DNA of 64,000 bases. It comes from JAIEPT01 sp038217425. Lineage in GTDB: Bacteria > Planctomycetota > Planctomycetia > Gemmatales > Gemmataceae. The position numbers and the translations under genes are program-made. Within the stretch, counting starts at the first letter, position 1, and each line of letters starts with the position of its first letter. The stretch covers positions 62,001 to 126,000 of the forward strand of contig JBBQPM010000001.1 in assembly GCA_038217425.1 (NCBI GenBank), given 5' to 3'. Shown piece by piece: positions 51,863-59,172 of this stretch. The notes beneath the pieces are model-generated. The model did not search any database. It saw only the letters and a list, made by a program, of their open reading frames with translations, and was not told the origin of the DNA.

Positions 51863-52342
51863 CTACTTTGCGTCTTTTTCCCCAACGGGGGCTTCAGCGT
51901 CAACATGTAGTCCAATCCTTGTGGCGAACTTGTTATCGAAGGTAACGTCAAACCAATACTGGCCAGGTCCATCCCACTGCACCATTACGCGAGAAAACAC
52001 ATTCACGTTGGAGGCGTGCGGGTTGCCGAATTGCATCTCGGCAGCCCCAACCGGGCAAGTCTCTCCTGAAGGCCCAGCCTGGACAATTAGCAGAATCGAT
52101 TTGCCTACAAAGTCTCCAGCGCGAAACGCGATAGCCATTGTGAGCGGGAGGTTTAGCGTGGACTGGCTTTTGGCCTTTTCGGCATCTTCAGCAGTAATTC
52201 CAATTCGGTCAATACAGCGTATGAGGGAGCTGACCCCGTCTTTTTCGGTTAGGACTTGCTCAACTATGAGCGCCGCGCTAAGGAAGGGCCCTTTTGGTTC
52301 GTGCCGTTGCGCTGTCGGCGGCGCCTTCTTAGACTTTGCCAT
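51863..52342 (-). CDS. DUF6941-like protein
   Basis: 159 aa. KGPFLSAALIVEQVLTEKDGVSSLIRCIDRIGITAEDAE and LPLTMAIAFRAGDFVGKSILLIVQAGPSG match the pattern of the DUF6941 family (I recognise the pattern, not a verified hit). Function unknown. ATG 52342 follows GGGGG; a GTG in frame at 52360 is an alternative and would increase the overlap with the upstream gene. It lies between the RHH-like and antitoxin genes in one leftward unit. Confidence 0.65.
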   Translation of the reverse strand: MAKSKKAPPTAQRHEPKGPFLSAALIVEQVLTEKDGVSSLIRCIDRIGITAEDAEKAKSQSTLNLPLTMAIAFRAGDFVGKSILLIVQAGPSGETCPVGAAEMQFGNPHASNVNVFSRVMVQWDGPGQYWFDVTFDNKFATRIGLHVDAEAPVGEKDAK

Positions 52343-52586
52343 TTTTTGCCCCCGCTTCACTAATCTTCACCAAAAAGGCCACGGGCCTTCCAGCTCCTTC
52401 CAGTTCCTTGCGAGACGCCACGCGAAGCCGCTCACGAATCCACGCGGAGAGATCAAGCCCAGCGAGCTCTGCTGCGTCACGGAAGGCTTGCTTCTCGGAC
52501 GCCTCAAGCCGCATATCCAGATACTCGGACTTAATTCGGTCCAGCCCCTTCAGGGGACGGCCTCGCTTTGGGGTCGATTTATTCAT
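52329..52586 (-). CDS. Small ribbon-helix-helix-like DNA-binding protein
   Basis: 85 aa. KRGRPLKGLDRIKSEYLDMRLEASEKQAFRDAAELAGLDLSAWIRERLRVASRKEL has the beta strand (YLDMRL) and two helices of CopG/DUF1778 or MobC-like proteins. It starts the leftward toxin-antitoxin operon and could regulate it. The start codon sits directly on the predicted transcription start (see 52587-52663). Confidence 0.7.
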   Translation of the reverse strand: MNKSTPKRGRPLKGLDRIKSEYLDMRLEASEKQAFRDAAELAGLDLSAWIRERLRVASRKELEGAGRPVAFLVKISEAGAKNGKV

Positions 52587-52663
52587 ACCGTTAGTGTACC
52601 GACAAAAAATATCTTGTCAAATACCCGATGCGACCTTTGACGTGTACCGTTAGTGTGCCCACA
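52587..52663 (-). promoter_or_regulatory. Leaderless promoter with two direct repeats
   Basis: Read on the minus strand: TTGACA (52620-52615), 16 bp, TACACT (52598-52593), then 6 nt to the ATG at 52586, so the message would begin at or very near the start codon. The -10 lies inside one of two 18-bp direct repeats (52587-52604 and 52646-52663, 16/18 identical), which are probable operator sites for the first gene of the operon. Confidence 0.65.
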
Positions 52664-52689
52664 TTAAATGCAGGGAGAAAGTTCATGAA

Positions 52690-52881
52690 TTGCCCGACGT
52701 GAAAGAACGAGTCGCAGAAATTCGGCAAGAACCGGAAGCGTTCGTCATTACCCCCGAGAAGGTGCAAGGGCTGCTGATCGACACCTATCTGACAGTGATC
52801 GAGAAATATGTCGCTTGCGAAACAACGAGGAGGACGGTGCCTCCTCAAACTCCGTCCACGCCGCCAACTGCCGCGTCGTAA
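52690..52881 (+). CDS. Small divergent gene, 63 aa
   Basis: A TTG-started frame (PDVKERVAEIRQEPEAFVITPEKVQGLLIDTYLTVIEKYVA...) lies opposite the RHH-operon; GGGAGAAAG precedes it. The Pro/Thr-rich tail (TPSTPPTAAS) looks disordered. It shares its promoter region with the divergent operon. No known family; it could be a chance frame. Confidence 0.4.
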   Translation: MPDVKERVAEIRQEPEAFVITPEKVQGLLIDTYLTVIEKYVACETTRRTVPPQTPSTPPTAAS

Positions 52882-53058
52882 ATGACGAATGACCCGGGAG
52901 TCGCCGTCGGCTATTCGCCCGGGCCCCTTCGTCCGTATATCCTGTCCGCTGCCCGAAACGGAGATTCGTCCGCAATGTCGAAATCACTGCCCGGGGCAAA
53001 TCAGACTGGCTTAAGCGGCACGTGTGGCTCCGGTGGAAGCTCGACGCCAATCGCGTAG
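52882..53058 (+). CDS. Possible small gene, 58 aa
   Basis: A frame that starts directly at the stop of the previous frame (TAA-ATG). Composition is Ser/Gly/Pro-rich (DPGVAVGYSPGPLRPYILSAARNGDSS...). No ribosome site seen. Kept only as a candidate; the remaining 116 bp up to 53174 hold nothing convincing. Confidence 0.25.
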   Translation: MTNDPGVAVGYSPGPLRPYILSAARNGDSSAMSKSLPGANQTGLSGTCGSGGSSTPIA

Positions 53059-53174
53059 CCGGGCTTCGCCGCCCCGCCAATCAAAACGATCCCCATGATG
53101 CCTGCTTTGAAGCAGAGCCTGCCATCAGACGAGCGGCGGGTTTCAAACGGCGGGCTTCTGGCGGAGACCGATTA

Positions 53175-53360
53175 TTACGAGTTCCCAATTGGGAAGTCGA
53201 GATTAAACTGTTGGCGTAGCCGATAAAGTTCGGCGGGCGAGAGGTCTTTCGGGCTCTCGATTCGGCCGGCGGCGAACTCGGATTCCAAAAACGCCCGGAA
53301 CGCCCGGTACTGGGCCATTTCCGCGAGCTCGTCTTCGTCCATCAGTGAATTTGCCATCAT
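53175..53360 (-). CDS. Small paralog B2 (61 aa)
   Basis: MMANSLMDEDELAEMAQYRAFRAFLESEFAAGRIESPKDLSPAELYRLRQQFN is paralogous to B1 (49966) and, in SPAELxRLRxxFD, to A2 as well. It lies 42 bp behind A2 on the leftward strand, mirroring A1-B1. AAAGGG precedes the ATG. Confidence 0.7.
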   Translation of the reverse strand: MMANSLMDEDELAEMAQYRAFRAFLESEFAAGRIESPKDLSPAELYRLRQQFNLDFPIGNS

Positions 53361-53402
53361 TGGTTTGGCCCTTTCATTCGTGCAAGATAGTCAGCAAGTC
53401 GT

Positions 53403-53588
53403 TTACTGTGGGGCATCGACGGCGTGAGCGGCATCAAACTCTTTCCGCAGCCGAGTCAGCTCTGCGGGCGAAATATCAAGCCGGCCCTCATGATCGACCG
53501 GATACCGCTCTCGTAGCCACGCAATAAACGCCTCGTCCTTCGCGTCTTCCGCCCTCTCGAAATCATTCATCATCGAACGCGCCAGCAT
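53403..53588 (-). CDS. Small paralog A2 (61 aa)
   Basis: MLARSMMNDFERAEDAKDEAFIAWLRERYPVDHEGRLDISPAELTRLRKEFDAAHA is paralogous to A1 (49768), identical over the first 14 residues. A -10-like TATAAT (53625-53620) lies upstream and GAGGG precedes the start. Longer in-frame upstream sequence to 53804 is not conserved with A1, so this start is chosen. Confidence 0.7.
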   Translation of the reverse strand: MLARSMMNDFERAEDAKDEAFIAWLRERYPVDHEGRLDISPAELTRLRKEFDAAHAVDAPQ

Positions 53589-53715
53589 TGCCAAATCCCT
53601 CAAAAAAAGTGACAACGGCATTATACATAATTTATCGTAAAACGCCAGGCAAATCCCGGCTATTTGCTGGCTTCTTCGGCTAAATACTCCTGGAGATTGC
53701 TGGAGAACGCGAATC

Positions 53716-53943
53716 CTATTCCTGCGGCTCGGCCGGCTTCCTCCCAACCCCGCTTTCACACGACCGGTAATGCATCTCGACGTACAGCCGCCACGTCGCC
53801 TCATACGCCTCCCTCACCATCTCGAGCAGCGGATCGTTCGGCATCGCAACCTTGCCCATACGGTCGCGTAGACGCAGCAGGTAGTTGACGCCCGGAAACA
53901 GCGCCTCGTGAATCCTGCCGGCCTGCCATGGCTCAAGCTCCAT
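53716..53943 (-). CDS. Small conserved element protein, paralog of 60515
   Basis: 75 aa. ELEPWQAGRIHEALFPGVNYLLRLRDRMGKV and DPLLEMVREAYEATWRLYVEMHYRSCESGVG are shared with the gene at 60515-60817 over most of their length. Helical, with a conserved HYRSC motif. It follows the ImuA-like stop by 13 bp and has GAGGG upstream, so it is probably co-transcribed. Function unknown. Confidence 0.75.
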   Translation of the reverse strand: MELEPWQAGRIHEALFPGVNYLLRLRDRMGKVAMPNDPLLEMVREAYEATWRLYVEMHYRSCESGVGRKPAEPQE

Positions 53944-53956
53944 CGTTTCACCCTCA

Positions 53957-54667
53957 TTAGGCCCCGACGGCGCGGACAGCAAACCCCGACGCTGATCCGG
54001 CGCGCACGAGTTCCCCGTCGTCGGTCAGTTCAACCTCGGCCGACCCGCCGCCACGCCCTCCACGGTAATGCAGCACTTCCACACCCCAGCGACGCACTGG
54101 CGAAGATGACTCCGTGAGTCTCGGCGTCACCAGCAGCCGGACCGCAGCCCACGAGGGCTCCCCAGGATTGCCCCTCGGCCTGACGATCATGCCAAGGCTT
54201 CCGCCCGTCTCCGCCGCGAGTTGCAAGCGCCGGTAGCTGCGTTCCTCGAGCCGATCGAACCAACCGAGCACCAGGGCGCCCGTGGGCGAGCGGACCGCCT
54301 GTTCGAACGCCCAGAGCGACTCGGCGGACGTTCCTGGCTGCACGAGCACTGTATGTGCGAGATCGACGCCAAGGGCTTGGGCCGCCGGCGGGTAGAAGTT
54401 TCGCACTGAGTCGATCACCACGAGCACGCTCGCTTGGCGCATCAGCGAACCACATTGAGCCAGCGCAACCGTCAGGGCTCCGCTTCCTTCGCCCTCGCCG
54501 AGCCATTCTGTAAGCGACCCGCGCTTCCAACCGCGATCGGGGAGCAGCGAGTCGATGGCCGTCCCCGAGCGAACGACGTCCGCCTCCGGGCCCGAGCGGC
54601 GGTCCTCCATCAAGCGGACCTTCTCCTGCAGTTTGCGGATCGTCGCCAATTTGGCCGAAGTTTCCAT
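53957..54667 (-). CDS. imuA: ImuA-like RecA-fold protein
   Basis: 236 aa. In mutagenesis cassettes, ImuA works with ImuB and DnaE2 in SOS-induced translesion synthesis. Here LPDRGWKRGSLTEWLGEGEGSGALTVALAQ is the degenerate Walker A region, VLVVIDSVRNFYPPAAQALGVDLAHTVLVQP the Walker B-like region and SLGMIVRPRGNPGEPSWAAVRLLVTP the ImuA-type end. No ImuB or DnaE2 gene is seen nearby in the window. AGGAG precedes the ATG. It is an orphan in a mobile element. Confidence 0.75.
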   Translation of the reverse strand: METSAKLATIRKLQEKVRLMEDRRSGPEADVVRSGTAIDSLLPDRGWKRGSLTEWLGEGEGSGALTVALAQCGSLMRQASVLVVIDSVRNFYPPAAQALGVDLAHTVLVQPGTSAESLWAFEQAVRSPTGALVLGWFDRLEERSYRRLQLAAETGGSLGMIVRPRGNPGEPSWAAVRLLVTPRLTESSSPVRRWGVEVLHYRGGRGGGSAEVELTDDGELVRAGSASGFAVRAVGA

Positions 54668-54800
54668 AGTCCAACGCTCCTGCCGTTACTTCCAGCTGCA
54701 TCAATCCAGTCTCACACGATGCACAAATTAACATTACAGTGAACACAATGCAACTCCTTTCGCCGCAACCGTGGGCCGCGACCAAAGCGCGCACCCAAAA

Positions 54801-54836
54801 TTAGGTTTACCTAACGATTCGAATAGGCAAACCTAA
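54801..54836. promoter_or_regulatory. Paired palindromic operator-like sites
   Basis: TAGGTTTACCTA (54802-54813) and TAGGCAAACCTA (54824-54835) are imperfect 12-bp dyads that also face each other as 13-bp arms with one mismatch. Centre-to-centre spacing is 22 bp, two helical turns. They lie between the leftward imuA-like gene and the rightward 54912 gene. Confidence 0.6.
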
Positions 54837-54911
54837 AATAGTTGATAGAATGGATGCGTCGGGAGCCGGTTTTCGTGCCAATCTTTCGGCCTGTGCGAGG
54901 TTAGATCGCGA

Positions 54912-55232
54912 ATGTTTACCGACCAGCAGATTTTTCGGTACTGCTTCCAAGGGCAATGCCGTGCCGCTGACCCGATGGCCGTCTTGGGCCAACTTGATCG
55001 CTACACCGGCGGCAGCGCTAAGGCGACCAGTGAGGTCGCGCGCCGCGAGGCAGAGACACTTGAAGAGCGACTGGCCGCCATCGAAGCTCGGGCCAAGTTG
55101 CTGGAAGCAGTTCGCCTGGCGTTTGACCTACCATCATTCGACGTGACGACCGGTGAAGGCACCCTCGCTGCGGATCTTGTGGCGATTTGGAACCAGTTCT
55201 GCGAATTCATCGAGGCAACCCGTAAGGGCTGA
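54912..55232 (+). CDS. Small phage-type protein, 106 aa
   Basis: FTDQQIFRYCFQGQCRAADPMAVLGQLDRYTGG begins an otherwise helical protein (ARREAETLEERLAAIEARAKLLEAVRLAF), perhaps a tail or assembly factor. It starts the rightward block and ends with a TGA whose next codon is CTA; an open frame of 37 codons follows in the same reading frame (see 55242). Family unknown. Confidence 0.6.
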   Translation: MFTDQQIFRYCFQGQCRAADPMAVLGQLDRYTGGSAKATSEVARREAETLEERLAAIEARAKLLEAVRLAFDLPSFDVTTGEGTLAADLVAIWNQFCEFIEATRKG

Positions 55233-55241
55233 CTATACTTC

Positions 55242-55346
55242 GTGGAATTTACTTTCCTGTTCCCGGGAACGATCGACGTGAATCTGTTTTCGTACGAGCA
55301 ATTGCTCGGCGTCTGGCTGAACCGCAAGGCTAAGGTCAGGGTTTGA
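55242..55346 (+). CDS. Very small gene or read-through extension, 34 aa
   Basis: The GTG-started frame (EFTFLFPGTIDVNLFSYEQLLGVWLNRKAKVRV) is hydrophobic and tidy. It is in the same frame as the 106-aa gene, 9 bp after its stop, and its own stop is 1 bp from the next start (TGACATG). It could be a free-standing small gene or the extension of the upstream protein if the TGA is read through. Confidence 0.5.
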   Translation: MEFTFLFPGTIDVNLFSYEQLLGVWLNRKAKVRV

Positions 55347-55347
55347 C

Positions 55348-56412
55348 ATGGAAAAGCCCGAATCGGACAAGCGAACGATGCTGGCGGCCTACAAAATCGA
55401 GTCTCCTATCGGCGGCGAACCGCAAGCCGTCCCCCTCAGAGCCTTCCCCGACGACGATGCGATCGACTTCCACAGCGGGAGCCGCATGCAGTGGGCCCAG
55501 GGCGAGGGCGGCGAATGGTCGCCTCAAATCTCGCATCTGCCAGACATTGAGGCCTCGGCCCCACAGACTCTTGAGAACGAGTACGGGCTCGACACCCCGC
55601 TGCCCGGCGACGAACCGCGCGAACCGCCTGCGATCGATCCGCCGCAATTCCAATTTCCCGACGCGCCAGCGCCACCGCCTGTGGTCGAGCAAGCTGCCCC
55701 CGGCGTCTTCAATCCGCGGGCCTTCGGGACGACTTCGCAACCACAGCGAACGCCCGGGGCCCCTCGGCCGCCTCGTCCGCCGAGCGAGCGGCCCATTCGC
55801 GATACTCTGCCCGGCTACGTCCCTGGCGCCGTTCGCGACCTGCCTCCGCTCCAGATGGAGGGCCTCGCCTCGCCGCCTCCTGAAGACCACGAACCAGTCC
55901 GGGAGATGCAGGCGGAAACGACGCTCACGCCGCAGATACTCGCCTCGCCGCCGGACTTTGCGGAGGAGGTAGAGGCCCCTCGGCTGCTGCCGGAAGCGAA
56001 CGACGGGCCCCTGTCGCCCGAGGCTCCCAACGCATGGAGCGCGAAAGCCGATCTCTCGGCCGCCGAAGTCCACTCCAGCCCGTTTGGACAGTTGCCGATC
56101 GGCGAGTCGGACTTACTGAGCGGAGCAGAATCCGCCGCGCAGGATGCGGCCATCACTGGCAATAGCGGAGGCGACGAGCTCAAGGGGGCCATCAAGGAAC
56201 TGACTGCGGAACTGAAGGAAGTCAAAGAGGCATTGAAGGGCATGAAGGCCGACGATTCGCGGTTTGGGCCCCAGGCCGACGGCAGTTTCAACCCGATGGG
56301 CGACAAGATCGCCAAGGAACAACCGCCCGGCAGCAACAAGCACGAGGTTTCCGTTTTTCAGCGGAAAACGGCGTGGGAAGCTCTCTTCGACAATATGCCG
56401 GGCTTTGAATAG
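55348..56412 (+). CDS. Proline-rich element protein, 354 aa
   Basis: An N-terminal globular part (LAAYKIESPIGGEPQAVPLRAFPDDDAIDFHSGSRMQW) is followed by a long low-complexity, Pro/Ala/Glu-rich region, then a helical segment (GGDELKGAIKELTAELKEVKEALKGM). The C-terminus ends KTAWEALFDNMPGF. Resembles an internal or tail-associated phage protein by shape only. It lies 12 bp before the next gene. Confidence 0.6.
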   Translation: MEKPESDKRTMLAAYKIESPIGGEPQAVPLRAFPDDDAIDFHSGSRMQWAQGEGGEWSPQISHLPDIEASAPQTLENEYGLDTPLPGDEPREPPAIDPPQFQFPDAPAPPPVVEQAAPGVFNPRAFGTTSQPQRTPGAPRPPRPPSERPIRDTLPGYVPGAVRDLPPLQMEGLASPPPEDHEPVREMQAETTLTPQILASPPDFAEEVEAPRLLPEANDGPLSPEAPNAWSAKADLSAAEVHSSPFGQLPIGESDLLSGAESAAQDAAITGNSGGDELKGAIKELTAELKEVKEALKGMKADDSRFGPQADGSFNPMGDKIAKEQPPGSNKHEVSVFQRKTAWEALFDNMPGFE

Positions 56413-56423
56413 TAGGTACGCTT

Positions 56424-57845
56424 ATGAGGATTCTGTTCGATCACGTCGAGTTCCATGCCCTCTTCGCCAAGCAAATCGAGCGCACTGCGATTTACTCGGA
56501 CGACAAGAGCACCTACCTCTGGACCGACTGGCGCATCGAGATCGATTGCATCTACAACCCCGGCGCCACGAGTTTCACGACCGACGTGGCCGGCACCCCG
56601 GTGATCACGCCCCCGAACAACTCGGGCGTTCTGGCGCCCTTCACCGACGTCGCCCTGCGGCACTTCCTCGCCCAGCCTCGGCGCCGGCTGCTGATAACCG
56701 ACGACCCGGCCGTCATTCTGCTCGACACCGGGACCTACGTCGATGGGGCGGGCGTCACGAGGGCCAAGCCCGACTGCACCAATGGGCCGAGGTGTACGGT
56801 TCAGTCCATCGAACGCCTGCACGGCTCGAGAACTTATCAGTGCCGGCTCGTCTTCGAGTGTTCCATCAATGAATGCGAATCCGCCAGACTCCTACTCGCG
56901 CACCGCTGGGCGCAATCCATTGACATCAACCAGGATCATTTCCAAGTCGTCCACACGCAAGGCCAGTGCGTGTTCAACCAGTCGGCCCTTATCGTCAATG
57001 ACAACTTCCCCGACCAACTCCGCTCGACGCTCATGCACCCGATCCCCGCAAACTTCCGACGCTGCGCCATCAAGGTCGAGCCGGGCTCGGACGGGTACAC
57101 CTACAACTATTACACGATGGACGTCGAGCAGCCGTTCAATTTGGGAACGAACTTCCCGGCGGTGCGCATCGAGGCGATGCAAGAAGGCCAATACAACCGC
57201 GGCGGGACGTTCAGGGCTTCTGTCATGGCTGGAGTGGCGGGACTTCGAGCTTGGTCGCAAGGAGGCACTTTCTCAGGGTTGGCACCTGGGGCCGCCAACG
57301 CCGCGTTGCATTTCTGGAAAGGCACTCTGCCGAAGTACACGGTGAAGGTGACCGTGAGGGCCTGGGGCAACCGTAACTCCACCCGAGACAACCTACGCGA
57401 CCGCGCCCTGGCGATCATGGCGTACCGGATGAGTTTGGTGAACAGCGGTGATTTGACCCCGTCCCAGGAATTTTACATTCAGGAAGACTTGGTGGGGCGG
57501 TACGTCGAGGTGAGCAAGACGATCGCCTGGAGTATCAACACGAAACTAGAGCTGAACTGGAAGACGATCACGAATATCGCCTTTCCCAACTCCGGGCCTG
57601 GCGTAATCGGGAATTACGGCGAGCCCCTTGCAGTGGTCGGCCCGCTCAAGGGGAACGAAAAAATTCTCGCGGCCCTGGGGCCAAACACGGAGAGCACCAA
57701 TCCGTCTCCGCATCAGGGGGCATTCGGCGCGCCGTCTCAGGGAAGACTAATCGCTGCGATCTCCCAGGCCTTATCGGAGCCGTGTGCAGCGCCGCCTTCG
57801 CCGAGGGTAACCTATTTCAACAGCAACCCCGCGGCAGCGATTTAG
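56424..57845 (+). CDS. Possible virion-associated protein, 473 aa
   Basis: RILFDHVEFHALFAKQIERTAIYSDDKSTYLWTDWRIEIDCIYNPG begins a beta-rich protein with recurring Thr/Asn/Asp strands (GVLAPFTDVALRHFLAQPRRRLLITDDP). The layout resembles phage tail or spike subunits, but I cannot name a family. Together with 55348 and 58165 it forms a rightward block. The ribosome site is weak (AGG). Confidence 0.6.
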   Translation: MRILFDHVEFHALFAKQIERTAIYSDDKSTYLWTDWRIEIDCIYNPGATSFTTDVAGTPVITPPNNSGVLAPFTDVALRHFLAQPRRRLLITDDPAVILLDTGTYVDGAGVTRAKPDCTNGPRCTVQSIERLHGSRTYQCRLVFECSINECESARLLLAHRWAQSIDINQDHFQVVHTQGQCVFNQSALIVNDNFPDQLRSTLMHPIPANFRRCAIKVEPGSDGYTYNYYTMDVEQPFNLGTNFPAVRIEAMQEGQYNRGGTFRASVMAGVAGLRAWSQGGTFSGLAPGAANAALHFWKGTLPKYTVKVTVRAWGNRNSTRDNLRDRALAIMAYRMSLVNSGDLTPSQEFYIQEDLVGRYVEVSKTIAWSINTKLELNWKTITNIAFPNSGPGVIGNYGEPLAVVGPLKGNEKILAALGPNTESTNPSPHQGAFGAPSQGRLIAAISQALSEPCAAPPSPRVTYFNSNPAAAI

Positions 57846-57856
57846 GAGAAATGGAA

Positions 57857-58048
57857 TCATCCGGTGAAGAGGTAGAGTAGCAGGAGGAAGATCGCGGCGA
57901 TTCCGATGGCTCCCCACTGAAGTATAAGCGTTTCTCGGAGCGTGAATTTCGGCACCCTGGTCCCGCAAGCCGGGCACTTGATCGGCCCAGGCTTCTCCAG
58001 CCTAGTCGTCGCGTGGCAGAAATGGCAATGAACGTAGGACTCTTGCAT
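57857..58048 (-). CDS. Small zinc-ribbon protein with C-terminal membrane helix
   Basis: 63 aa. CHFC...CPAC (about 8-30) is a four-Cys ribbon; the last 22 residues (LQWGAIGIAAIFLLLLYLFTG) form a tail anchor. It is opposite in direction to its neighbours, in contrast to 50312, where the helix is N-terminal. ATG 58048 is chosen because an upstream in-frame start gives an Arg-rich, unlikely segment. Confidence 0.6.
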   Translation of the reverse strand: MQESYVHCHFCHATTRLEKPGPIKCPACGTRVPKFTLRETLILQWGAIGIAAIFLLLLYLFTG

Positions 58049-58164
58049 CGCAAACCCCTGGGTAAGGTGCACGCCAAGATTATAGGCCGCGTTCCGCCGA
58101 CGACGCAAGAAGAAACACGGATCGACCACACCGATTGGAAAAACCAGGTTTAAAGGACCGCCCC

Positions 58165-58623
58165 ATGAAAACCAGCCAGTATCAGACGACCAAGATCTAC
58201 AACATCACCCGGTCGCGCAGCCACAACAGCGGTCTCGTGCCGCTCCCGGCTTGCGACGACGGCCAGTCGGAAACGGAGTTCGTGCGCGTCCACGCGCCGA
58301 CGCAGACCGAAACCGTCATCTTCGAAGCAGCCAACGAAGGCGCGCCGCCGGAAGTCCCCGGGCACGTTCTCGCCAGCGACAATTACGTCTACCTCAGCGG
58401 CGTCCAGACGGCCCCGACACCCATGGAGATCGAAGGCATCCAGGTCTGGGCTATCTCAGGGACTTACATCTACGGACTTCGGCGACCCACCGGGTTGGCG
58501 GCACCGTTCCCGACCGGCAAGCCGCCCTACGAGACCGGTTCGGCGTCGGACAACACGATCCCCGAACGGTATTTCCGGAACGACCTCATTGCAACCGATC
58601 CGGGCAGCCGTCCGCGAGCGTAA
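58165..58623 (+). CDS. Element protein, 152 aa, possible minor structural protein
   Basis: TTKIYNITRSRSHNSGLVPLPACDDGQSETEFVRVHAPTQTETVIFEAANEGAPPE and VPGHVLASDNYVYLSGVQTAPTPMEIEGIQVWAISGTYIYGLRRP suggest an all-beta domain, like phage head decoration or tail fibres, with no proof. It ends 11 bp before the next gene, which has GGGGGTG upstream. Confidence 0.6.
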   Translation: MKTSQYQTTKIYNITRSRSHNSGLVPLPACDDGQSETEFVRVHAPTQTETVIFEAANEGAPPEVPGHVLASDNYVYLSGVQTAPTPMEIEGIQVWAISGTYIYGLRRPTGLAAPFPTGKPPYETGSASDNTIPERYFRNDLIATDPGSRPRA

Positions 58624-58634
58624 GGGGGTGCATC

Positions 58635-59057
58635 ATGCCGGAGTTTCCGGAACGCGTGAACGCGGCCGACCTGGAAACCGTGACGCCCGAGTTCGCCGAG
58701 TTCATGGCCAAGATCAAGGCCGCGTCCGGTTGGGCCGAAGACGGAACTCGGCACGTGGTCGACGGCGCGGCGTGCTCGCTCGACGACTTCTATTTTGCAA
58801 TCCTCCGCGAACTGCCAATCGAGTCGCTCTACGGCGGCGCCGACTGGGCCGTCGAGCACAAGAGCGGGCAACTCCCGAGCCCGGCCGCATTGCGAGCCGT
58901 CGCCGCTCAATGGCAGGCCTGGAACTTCGGCGAGGTCTGGGGCAAGACCGGACGCCTGCCCGTGGGCACGCCGGCGGGAAGACGCTGGGTCGCCGAGTCG
59001 ATTGTGGGTAATAACTTGCTGCCCCAACGATGGATCAAGAAGCCGACGGCAATGTAG
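58635..59057 (+). CDS. Element protein, 140 aa
   Basis: FPERVNAADLETVTPEFAEFMAKIKAASGWAEDG is helical; ESLYGGADWAVEHKSGQLPSPAALRAVAAQWQAWNFGEVWGKTGRLP is compact with Trp residues. No known family. It closes the rightward block; 115 bp of unassigned sequence follow. Confidence 0.6.
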   Translation: MPEFPERVNAADLETVTPEFAEFMAKIKAASGWAEDGTRHVVDGAACSLDDFYFAILRELPIESLYGGADWAVEHKSGQLPSPAALRAVAAQWQAWNFGEVWGKTGRLPVGTPAGRRWVAESIVGNNLLPQRWIKKPTAM

Positions 59058-59172
59058 GCCAAGCGGGGATAGCGAACGCCCCACCATCAAACCAAGAAGC
59101 CGATGAATAGGTGAGGCGCCGAGTAGCCGCTCTGGCCTAGTCGCCGATAGTGATTCTCTGGACTTACAACTC

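Noticed and set aside
52591..52848. 85-codon leftward frame across the divergent promoter region
   Set aside because: Covers the promoter and repeats of the toxin-antitoxin operon; His/Phe-rich shadow.
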